Source: an uncultured Bacteroidales bacterium (GTDB lineage: Bacteria > Bacteroidota > Bacteroidia > Bacteroidales > UBA932). Taken from it: DNA of 16,366 bases. A program made the translations under genes and the position numbers. A model generated the notes under the pieces. It was not told the DNA's origin. It searched no databases and saw nothing but the letters and a program-made list of their open reading frames with translations. The DNA is taken from assembly GCA_900317065.1 (NCBI GenBank), contig ONFK01000032.1:1-16366 (forward strand), read 5' to 3'. Shown here piece by piece: positions 7,199-13,740 of this stretch; the stretch's first letter is position 1, and each line of letters opens with the position of its first letter.

Positions 7199-8929
7199 TT
7201 ATTCATCCCAGTTGGGGTTTTGTACTATTGCTCCTCCTGTGAGCACTATGTCATCGGTAGGTATCGGATAGAGGTAGTCCCTGTCTTCACGCCAGTTGCG
7301 GGGGATGTTGCCAAAGCGCACTATGTTCCCGCTCATGCCCCTGGTGAGCGCCAGGTCGGCTATGTTGGAATACGCGACGCCGCTCTCCACGGCAGGGGAA
7401 TCGCCGAGGTAGATGCAGAAGTCGTCGCTTCCGCTTCCGTCGAGGTCATAGGTGCCGGGGCCGGGGAAATACATCCCGAGGAAGGGCCTGTCGAAACGCT
7501 TTCCCTCTTTCCAGCGCATGATGTCCCAGTATCTGAATCCTTCGCAGATAAGTTCTATGGTGCGCTCCCTGCGGATTTCGAGTATCACCCCCCTGTCGGG
7601 GCCCTGCACGTTCCTATATCCCGTCACAGGATCGCATAGGAAAGGATCGGGGGAGGCGTTGGCGGCGGCCATGTCGAGAGGAGGCATGCCGACCCTGCTG
7701 CGGAGCAGGCAGACCGTCTTGTCAAGGTCGTCCTGCGTCAGGGTTCCGAGCTCCGCCTTCGCCTCGGCGTAGTTCAGGTACACCTCCGCCAAGCGGAAGA
7801 TGGGCAGGTCGTTTTCGGAAGTGTTTGAGATGTCGTAGCGGGGTTCTCCCACATACTTCACTATCTGATAGCCTGTCAGGGTAGCGTTCATGTCGGGGGC
7901 GACCCATGACTGGCTTCCCACGCGGGTATATCCGGGGGTACGGATTGTCTGGGCCAGCCTCGGATCGCGCCCCTGGCATTCCTGCATGAAGTCGAGGTTG
8001 TCGAAGTTTTCCTTGTCGGTGAAACGTGAGCCGTCGGTCATCAGGTACATGTCCACGACGTCTTTAAGGAGGCCCGAACGTCCCATCGTCGTGGATGTGA
8101 AGTAGTCGTTTGCGTTATGGGTGAGGCCCATCGATATTCCGTAAGCCTGGGCGAGAATCACCTCCTGGCCTATGGCACTTTTGCTGAGGAAAAGGTCACG
8201 GTAGGGAGTGTCGCCTTCCGTATAGAGGGAGTATCCGCCATCCGCTATAAGTTCGCTGCAGGCAGATACACACTCTCTTAGGCAGGAATCCCAGTTTTCG
8301 AAGCCATGATACTTGCGGTAAGTGCCCTCAAACAGGAAGATGCGGCTCTTCAGTGCAAGTGCAGTCCAGCGCGTAACCCTATATTTCTCATGATCCGCAG
8401 GCAGGTTGGCTATGGCGTCGTCGATGTCGGCAAGCACGTTCGCCATTACAAAACTGCGGCTGTCCCTCTCCTTGTAAAGGGTAATGTCTGAGGCGTTGAG
8501 GGTATGGTCAAACCAGGGCACGTCGCCAAATCTGCGCACTTTGTCATAGTAGAACCAGGCGCGGAAGAAACGGGCGAGGCCGGAGTATTCGGCACGCACC
8601 CGGGCATCGTCGCAACGCCAGATATTCTCAAGGAAGAAATTGATTTCGCGCAGGGCATCCCAGGTCCAGTTTCTGTCTTTGGACGACACGAATCGGGCAC
8701 CGCGGAGTTCTGGAGCGAGAGTGCTCTTGATAATAATATCGGCCCCCTCGTCGAATATCGCCGATCCGGACGGAAGAATGCGGTAGAACCTGTTAGTATA
8801 GAGACGGCACTGGGTCTCATCCTTGAAGAAATCCTCAACCGCGAGGGCATCTTCGGGTTCCTTCACCAGAAAACCTGAGCAGGATAATGTCAGGGCCGTG
8901 CAGAGAATCAGAATTAATTTCTTTGTCAT
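7199..8929 (-). CDS. SusD/RagB-like outer-membrane lipoprotein 1
   Basis: Complete SusD-family protein of 576 residues, a usual length. MTKKLILILCTALTLSCS is a lipoprotein signal peptide with the lipobox cysteine at residue 17. Typical N-terminal motifs follow: EPEDALAVEDFFKDETQC, then EYSGLARFFRAWFYYDKVRRFGDVP in two parts (LARFFRAWFYYD and RFGDVP). The C-terminal RagB/SusD signature is also clear: LPIFRLAEVYLNYAEAKAE, RRERTIELICEGFRYWDIMR (RERTIEL, GFRYWDIMRW) and the closing YLYPIPTDDI with a final NPNWD. It should form the substrate-binding lid over the STN-type SusC-like protein encoded 4 nt upstream. Its stop codon overlaps an upstream alternative ATG of the EEP gene, so the genes are tightly linked. 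No glycan specificity can be read from the sequence. Confidence 0.96.
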   Translation of the reverse strand: MTKKLILILCTALTLSCSGFLVKEPEDALAVEDFFKDETQCRLYTNRFYRILPSGSAIFDEGADIIIKSTLAPELRGARFVSSKDRNWTWDALREINFFLENIWRCDDARVRAEYSGLARFFRAWFYYDKVRRFGDVPWFDHTLNASDITLYKERDSRSFVMANVLADIDDAIANLPADHEKYRVTRWTALALKSRIFLFEGTYRKYHGFENWDSCLRECVSACSELIADGGYSLYTEGDTPYRDLFLSKSAIGQEVILAQAYGISMGLTHNANDYFTSTTMGRSGLLKDVVDMYLMTDGSRFTDKENFDNLDFMQECQGRDPRLAQTIRTPGYTRVGSQSWVAPDMNATLTGYQIVKYVGEPRYDISNTSENDLPIFRLAEVYLNYAEAKAELGTLTQDDLDKTVCLLRSRVGMPPLDMAAANASPDPFLCDPVTGYRNVQGPDRGVILEIRRERTIELICEGFRYWDIMRWKEGKRFDRPFLGMYFPGPGTYDLDGSGSDDFCIYLGDSPAVESGVAYSNIADLALTRGMSGNIVRFGNIPRNWREDRDYLYPIPTDDIVLTGGAIVQNPNWDE

Positions 8930-8933
8930 AGCG

Positions 8934-11900
8934 TCAGAAGGTCAAGCTGATTCCGATGGAGAAGACCCTGTACCACGGGTAGGTGTTGCCGTTACGGTCG
9001 CTGTTCGCCGAAATCTGCTCAGGATCGACATAATTGCCGTGAACAGCACTCCAGGTAAACACATTCTCTCCGCTGAAGCATATCCGCGCTTCCGAAAGGC
9101 CGGCCTTCGCGATTGCCCCGGACGGAATGTTGTAGGCTAGAGAAATGTTTTTGAGACGCAGATACGCAAGATTCTGCAGGTATCTGGAATTGATGTAGTA
9201 GAGCGAACCGTTGGATGCAGTGAGGGCGGCGTATCCGCGCGGCCGCGGGAAGTAGGCCCCGGTATTGTCTTCATCCCATACGTCATTCATGAAACCACGA
9301 GGGACAAACGATGCGTAAGGCCTTGAATAAGGGCCCCAGAAGCGCATGTTTTCGTGTCCGGGATACCAGTCCATGTGCCCGATGCCTTGGAAAAACAGCT
9401 GAAGCGTCCATCCGTTCCACGACACGTTCCCACGGAGTCCGTACTGCCAGCGGGGCAGGCTGTTGCCTATCACCTTCTGGTCGCCCGGGTCGTCGAGGGT
9501 GTTCTTGCCTGAGGTTATGATTCCGTCGCCGTCAAGGTCTATATATTTCATGTCCCCGCCTCTCACTCCGCGCGAAGCTTCGTTGAAAGAAGAGAAGTAG
9601 CCAGGACTTATCTGCGAAAGGTCGACTTTGGCGGCATAGGCGGCCGCTTCGTCGTCGTTGCGGAAAAGTCCGTCGACCTCGTAGCCCCAAATCTCGCCGA
9701 GCCTGCGGCCGGGGTAAGGTTCGGAGAGGAGGCCGGAAGGGTTGTCGCACCGGACATAAGTGGAGAGGTAGTCCGACAGCACGGCGGTTATCCCGTAATT
9801 CAGGTTCCGGCCCCTGAACTTGGCGCTGTCGTTCCATGTTACGGTCAGTTCACATCCGTTGGTGCGGATGTCGTGGGCGTTCACCAGGGGTTCGGTCGCA
9901 CCATAGAACGAGGGCAGGGCGGTTCCGGAAGTGAGTATGCCGATGGCGTTCCTCACGTAAGCGTCGGCCGCTATGCTCAGGCGGGAGTTGAGCAGAGAGA
10001 GGTCGGCGCCGACGTTGGTGGTCAGTATCTTCTCCCAGGTTCCGGTTTCCACAGGGTCGTCCACTACCGCGAATCTGCCAAGTGTCTGCCCGTCGAAGGA
10101 GTATCGCATGACATCGCCGGTGCGAATGGTCTGCCAGTAAGCATATTCGTTGATGGACTGGTTGCCCAGCGACCCGTAGGATGCCCTGAGCTTAAGTTGG
10201 GGGATAATCCTCCATCCTCCCGAAACGGAAGGGAACAAACCCCATTTGTTGCCCTTGGGGAAGCGGGAAGAGCCGTCGAAGCGGCCGTTGAATTCCAGCA
10301 GGTATTTTCCTTTCCAGTCGTATGAAACCCTGTAGAAAAGGCCGGCAAGCGCGTATTCCCGCACTCCGCCGTTGAGTCGCTTGATCTCTCCCGTGGCGAG
10401 GTTGAAATCCGACAGCGTCTCAGACAGAAGGTCCTTCCGCTGCACGAACAGCTGCTTGCTCGTCCAGTCTTCGTATGACCCTCCGCCGACGGCGGTCAGA
10501 TGGTGCCTTCCGGTGAAGGTCTTCTCCCAGGTGAGGAAGACATCGAAGAAGTTCCTCCTGATGCGCGTGTCTCTCTGCGAAAGATAATCCTCGTAGGCGT
10601 TTGCGGGTTCGTAGGCGGTTTCGCCGGGGTACATGGAGTAGGGGGCGGGAGCGCTCCTGAACAGTTTCTGCAGGTAGGAGGAGTGGTAGGTGTAGGATGC
10701 CTTCAGCGATAAACCGGGGAGCAGGTCGGCGGTCATGTCGATGGTGTTGTAGGTCTGCTCGTCGGTATTTGTTCCGCCGGTGTTTCCGCTGCGCATCATG
10801 GAGTTGTAGCCGGACATTATGAAATGGGCGGAAGAGTTGGTGAGTACCGTGTGCGACACCGCCGTCCCGTCTGGATTTACCGGCAGGAAGGAGGGCAGGG
10901 CGTGTATGGTGGGCCTGTAGAAGTTTATATACTGGGACTCGAGGCCGAGATAGTTATATCCCGACGAATAGAACCGGGAGCTGTAACCAATGCTCAGCCA
11001 GTCCCTCAACTGCATCTGCACCTTGCTTGAGAGCGTGTAGGAACGGAAGCGGTCGGGGCCCATGCGCTGGATTCCCTGCTGGTTGTAGAAGCGTCCGCTG
11101 AGCTTGTAGGAGTTGTAGGAGACTTTCTGCGAGCCTCCGGAGATTTCTATGTTGTAATCCTGCGTAGGCCGGGATTCGTTGTAAAGATACCTGTACCAGT
11201 CGAAGTTGCCGAGGTAGATGTACGAAGGGACGCCGTCGCGGTTCTCCGTCACCATCCACGGACGCTCCGCAACCGGCTTATTGTCACCCCTGCGTTCGTA
11301 AAGGCGCTGGTAATCCGCATCGGTATACTTGGTATATGGTATGCCCGAAACGGAGTTCAGCATGAATCTGTCCGCTAGTTTAGCAGCATCGTAACCCCTT
11401 GTTTCAAAGTTGGTGGAGACTGTGTTTGCAGAAAGGGAGAACCTGGTGTTCAGGGAGACCTTGGGCGGACGGTCGTGCTGCCCGGTACGGGTTGTGACAA
11501 GAATGACTCCGAACGCTCCCCGGACTCCGTAGATGGCTGCGGAGGAAGCGTCCTTGAGGATGGTGATAGATTCTATGTCCGACGGGTTGACGCTCATAGG
11601 GTCGGTCTCAACCCCGTCCACAAGAATCAGGGGATCGCCGCCGTTCAAAGACGTCGTTCCGCGGATATTGAACAGGGAAACGGCTCCCGGCTGGCCGGAT
11701 TCCTGAAGTATGTTCAAGTTGGACACCATCCCCTGCATTACCTGTCCTATTCCCGCCACGGGGCGATCCTTGATGTCCTTTTCGTCCAGAACAGATACCG
11801 CGCCGGTAACATTCTTTTTCTGCTGGATGCCATATCCTACCACTATGGCCTCCTTAAGTATATTGTAGATCGGACGGGGAGTTCGCAGCCGCGAGGTGTC

Positions 11901-12257
11901 TCCGGGCGGCAGGAGTCCCGGGGTGTCGGCATCGGCGGTGTCGGGATGCGTCTGCCGTCTTTCCGGAATCAGAACTATCCTTTCTTCGAGGATCAGGCAC
12001 CTCATCTCGGGGAACACGATGCCGAGGATTTCGACCAGTTGAGTGTCCTTTACCTTGACCGTCACGGTCCGGGTGACATCCACTTCGTTGTTGCTGTAGA
12101 AGAATGCGAGGCCGGTCTCTTTTTCGATGTTGCGGAACAGTTCCAGCACGCTCACATTCTCAAGGTCGAGTGTGAGTTTCTGCGCTTCAAGCGTGTGATT
12201 GAACGCCTGAATGCACGACAATACTATCGTCAAGATGATAATCCGACTCCAACGCAT
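8934..12257 (-). CDS. SusC/RagA-like TonB-dependent transporter 1 with STN signalling domain
   Basis: 1107-residue outer-membrane protein. Order: signal peptide to about residue 25 (LEAQ); STN (secretin/TonB N-terminal) domain 27-98, with DLENVSVLELFRNIEKETGL and a final ERIVLIPE; a Pro/Thr/Asp-rich linker about 99-134; TonB-box-like EAIVVGYG 136-143; plug about 148-260 (FNIRGTTS, PLILVDGVE, LKDASSAAIYGVRGAFGV); then the barrel, ending FSIGISLTF. STN domains of TonB-dependent transducers contact the periplasmic part of FecR-type regulators, so this protein is the likely sensor for the sigma/anti-sigma pair encoded next to it, as well as an importer. Unlike most STN-bearing SusC proteins, no carboxypeptidase-regulatory-like domain lies between STN and TonB box. 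It starts 21 nt after the fecR stop and is followed after 4 nt by SusD 1. Substrate unknown. Confidence 0.96.
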   Translation of the reverse strand: MRWSRIIILTIVLSCIQAFNHTLEAQKLTLDLENVSVLELFRNIEKETGLAFFYSNNEVDVTRTVTVKVKDTQLVEILGIVFPEMRCLILEERIVLIPERRQTHPDTADADTPGLLPPGDTSRLRTPRPIYNILKEAIVVGYGIQQKKNVTGAVSVLDEKDIKDRPVAGIGQVMQGMVSNLNILQESGQPGAVSLFNIRGTTSLNGGDPLILVDGVETDPMSVNPSDIESITILKDASSAAIYGVRGAFGVILVTTRTGQHDRPPKVSLNTRFSLSANTVSTNFETRGYDAAKLADRFMLNSVSGIPYTKYTDADYQRLYERRGDNKPVAERPWMVTENRDGVPSYIYLGNFDWYRYLYNESRPTQDYNIEISGGSQKVSYNSYKLSGRFYNQQGIQRMGPDRFRSYTLSSKVQMQLRDWLSIGYSSRFYSSGYNYLGLESQYINFYRPTIHALPSFLPVNPDGTAVSHTVLTNSSAHFIMSGYNSMMRSGNTGGTNTDEQTYNTIDMTADLLPGLSLKASYTYHSSYLQKLFRSAPAPYSMYPGETAYEPANAYEDYLSQRDTRIRRNFFDVFLTWEKTFTGRHHLTAVGGGSYEDWTSKQLFVQRKDLLSETLSDFNLATGEIKRLNGGVREYALAGLFYRVSYDWKGKYLLEFNGRFDGSSRFPKGNKWGLFPSVSGGWRIIPQLKLRASYGSLGNQSINEYAYWQTIRTGDVMRYSFDGQTLGRFAVVDDPVETGTWEKILTTNVGADLSLLNSRLSIAADAYVRNAIGILTSGTALPSFYGATEPLVNAHDIRTNGCELTVTWNDSAKFRGRNLNYGITAVLSDYLSTYVRCDNPSGLLSEPYPGRRLGEIWGYEVDGLFRNDDEAAAYAAKVDLSQISPGYFSSFNEASRGVRGGDMKYIDLDGDGIITSGKNTLDDPGDQKVIGNSLPRWQYGLRGNVSWNGWTLQLFFQGIGHMDWYPGHENMRFWGPYSRPYASFVPRGFMNDVWDEDNTGAYFPRPRGYAALTASNGSLYYINSRYLQNLAYLRLKNISLAYNIPSGAIAKAGLSEARICFSGENVFTWSAVHGNYVDPEQISANSDRNGNTYPWYRVFSIGISLTF

Positions 12258-12278
12258 AGCAGAATACTACGTTTATTC

Positions 12279-13091
12279 TTACCTGATGGAGACGGTTTCG
12301 CCAGAAAGGAGGCTGATGGTTTCGAGTATGGTTGCGAGAGACTCTCCCCTCACGGTCATCGAGAGTTTGATGCCGTGGGCCTTTGCAGGGTCTTTGAGGG
12401 ACAGTCCGACGTTGAACCAGTGTTCAAGGGATGATACCACTTCGTCGAGCGGCATGTTTTCCATCGTGAGTCTGTCTGATATCCACGATGTATGGCATGA
12501 CGCAGGTGTATCGGAGACTTTCCAGCCGCTCCCGTCGAAATGTATGCTTTGGTCGGGATGAAGTTCGGTGTTTTCGAGATTTCGGCCGTTGACTTCAATC
12601 TTTCCCTCTTCCAGCCAGGCGGACTGGTTTTCATTTTCGTATGCCGAGACTGTGAACCGGGTTCCGAGGACCTTGATCGTCATGGCGCCCGTTTCCACCG
12701 CAAAGGGGTGCAAGGCGTCCTTGGCCACGTCGAAGAAGGCTTCGCCCAAGAGTTTGACCGTGCGTTTTCCGGATTCGAAAGAACTCCCGTATTCAAGTCT
12801 GGAGTTCTTGTTCAGCCACACGTTGGTGCCGTCCGGAAGGGTATATTGAGCCTTGTCTCCTTCTGCAAGCAGGGTTACGGAGGACTGCCTTCCGGAGAAC
12901 GAGAAATAGCCGGTGATCACCGCCAGCAGTACAGCCGCAGAAGACATGGCTGCAACAATGCGCCGACGGACGGTTTTTTCCCGGGAAAGACCTTTGGACA
13001 GGACAGCGGAAGCGCTGGGCAGGGCAGAACTCTCAAGGGGATCCGCCTGATCCCAAATCTGCCTTATCCTGCGCTCTGATTCTTTAGTCAT
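12279..13091 (-). CDS. FecR-family anti-sigma factor
   Basis: Inner-membrane anti-sigma factor of about 270 residues from the ATG at 13091. The short cytoplasmic part (MTKESERRIRQIWDQ) would bind the ECF sigma factor. One membrane segment lies near 46-66 (IVAAMSSAAVLLAVITGYF). The periplasmic FecR domain spans about 72-166 (YTLPDGTNVWLNKNSRLEY, LLGEAFFDVAKD, PFAVETGAMTIKVLGTRF), and the C-terminal domain common in Bacteroidota FecR proteins is about 198-270 (LTMENMPLDEVVSSLEHWF to LLSGETVSIR), which is related to STN and should meet the STN domain of SusC 1. GTG 13100 and ATG 13097 are in-frame alternatives. A TATATTTG box ends at 13100, so if it is used as a promoter the transcript would have almost no leader. 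It is divergent from the sigma gene, whereas such pairs are normally encoded in tandem. Confidence 0.94.
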   Translation of the reverse strand: MTKESERRIRQIWDQADPLESSALPSASAVLSKGLSREKTVRRRIVAAMSSAAVLLAVITGYFSFSGRQSSVTLLAEGDKAQYTLPDGTNVWLNKNSRLEYGSSFESGKRTVKLLGEAFFDVAKDALHPFAVETGAMTIKVLGTRFTVSAYENENQSAWLEEGKIEVNGRNLENTELHPDQSIHFDGSGWKVSDTPASCHTSWISDRLTMENMPLDEVVSSLEHWFNVGLSLKDPAKAHGIKLSMTVRGESLATILETISLLSGETVSIR

Positions 13092-13099
13092 AACCATCA

Positions 13100-13113
13100 C
13101 AAATATAATGTTT
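13100..13113 (-). promoter_or_regulatory. Promoter-like element toward fecR/susC operon (TATATTTG)
   Basis: AAACATTATATTTG on the minus strand contains TATATTTG, matching the Bacteroidota -7 consensus TAnnTTTG. It is a mirrored near-copy (13 of 14) of the element at 13168-13181. No TTTG -33 box is seen at the usual distance; the nearest GTTTTG is 33 nt upstream. The box abuts the fecR start codons, so a transcript from it would be nearly leaderless. The element could instead be a regulator-binding half-site. Confidence 0.45.
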
Positions 13114-13167
13114 AATTTCTGATATGACGATTATCCCCGACAAAACACGTAATAATATTTTCGTGAA

Positions 13168-13181
13168 AAACATTAGATTTG
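13168..13181 (+). promoter_or_regulatory. Promoter-like element toward the ECF sigma gene (TAGATTTG)
   Basis: AAACATTAGATTTG contains TAGATTTG (13174-13181), matching the Bacteroidota -7 consensus TAnnTTTG. It lies 19 nt before the sigma ATG, leaving room for a short leader. No good -33 TTTG is seen about 20 nt upstream (the region reads TAATAAT). The same 14-mer with one change occurs inverted at 13100-13113, 54 nt away. Confidence 0.5.
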
Positions 13182-13200
13182 CATCGCAAACTGATAACCG

Positions 13201-13740
13201 ATGGATGAAACCAGAGATATTCTTCAACGTCTCGGGCGTGGTGACAACGACGCTTTTTCTGCGTTGTACACGCTTTATTCCGGGAAATGTGCAGGTTTTA
13301 TCAAGGCTCTCATCCACGACGGCGAGGTTGCCGGCGACCTTACACAGGATATTTTCGTAAAAATCTGGGTCCGCAGAAGGTTTGTGTCTAAAGTGTCGTC
13401 TTTCGAGTCTTACCTCCTCAAAATGGCGAAAAATGCGGTGCTTGACTTTTCTAAACACAAAGGCGTGAGCCGGAGGTTCCACGAGGAAGCGGTAGTGATT
13501 TCAAAAGAGTTGGCTGGGGAAGACGAAGATTATGCCGAAAAATCGGAATTCATCGAAAAACTCAACAGGGCCATATCAAAATTACCACCGCAAAGGCGAC
13601 GGGTGTTTGTTATGAGCCGCTTCCAGGGATTGAGCAATCCGCAGATAGCGGATCTGACCGGCCTGAGCATAAGGACGGTGGAGACTCATATCACACATGC
13701 TTTGAAGCATCTGCGCAAGGCTCTGGAAATCAGAGCCTGA
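13201..13740 (+). CDS. ECF-type RNA polymerase sigma factor (Bacteroidota FecI-like)
   Basis: 179-residue sigma-70 family ECF factor, normal length. Region 2 spans about 17-86: AFSALYTLYSGKCAGFI, DLTQDIFVKIWVRR (core binding), SFESYLLKMAKNAVLDFSKH (-10 recognition). Region 4 spans about 118-176: AISKLPPQRRRVFVMSRFQG, then the helix-turn-helix LSNPQIADLTGLSIRTVETH and HALKHLRKAL. An in-frame TAA at 13195-13197 fixes the ATG at 13201 as the first possible start. No Shine-Dalgarno is visible. The adjacent, divergent FecR-type anti-sigma gene is its likely partner, and the fecR-susC-susD operon is its likely target. Expression may be autoregulated, since both divergent promoters share the same 14-mer. 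The 3' end overlaps the convergent FAD oxidoreductase gene by 11 bp. Confidence 0.96.
   Translation: MDETRDILQRLGRGDNDAFSALYTLYSGKCAGFIKALIHDGEVAGDLTQDIFVKIWVRRRFVSKVSSFESYLLKMAKNAVLDFSKHKGVSRRFHEEAVVISKELAGEDEDYAEKSEFIEKLNRAISKLPPQRRRVFVMSRFQGLSNPQIADLTGLSIRTVETHITHALKHLRKALEIRA
13718..13738. terminator. Hairpin over the convergent stop codons, possible bidirectional terminator
   Basis: AGGCTCTG-GAAAT-CAGAGCCT is a perfect 8-bp inverted repeat with a 5-nt loop. It sits exactly where the sigma gene (stop 13738-13740) and the convergent FAD gene (stop 13730-13732) overlap. Neither strand has a following U tract, so intrinsic termination would be weak. It could still end or protect both transcripts, or be a chance result of the coding overlap. 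Confidence 0.4.

Noticed and set aside
7189..7206. ATG at 7206 as start of the EEP lipoprotein
   Set aside because: Possible by overlap with the SusD stop, but it adds MNKKDD before a complete lipoprotein signal that begins at ATG 7188; kept only as an alternative.
11475..12434. Plus-strand open frame (about 319 codons) opposite the STN/plug part of SusC 1 and the fecR 3' end
   Set aside because: Spans two real minus-strand genes in antisense and has no family features.
13101..13200. Possible small RNA or riboswitch in the divergent gap
   Set aside because: The 100-bp gap is AT-rich and holds only the mirrored promoter-like elements; no stable structured element with conserved riboswitch bases was seen.
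13124..13360. Small plus-strand open frame in the divergent region running into the sigma gene
   Set aside because: Out of frame with the sigma factor, overlaps it, and has no recognisable features.
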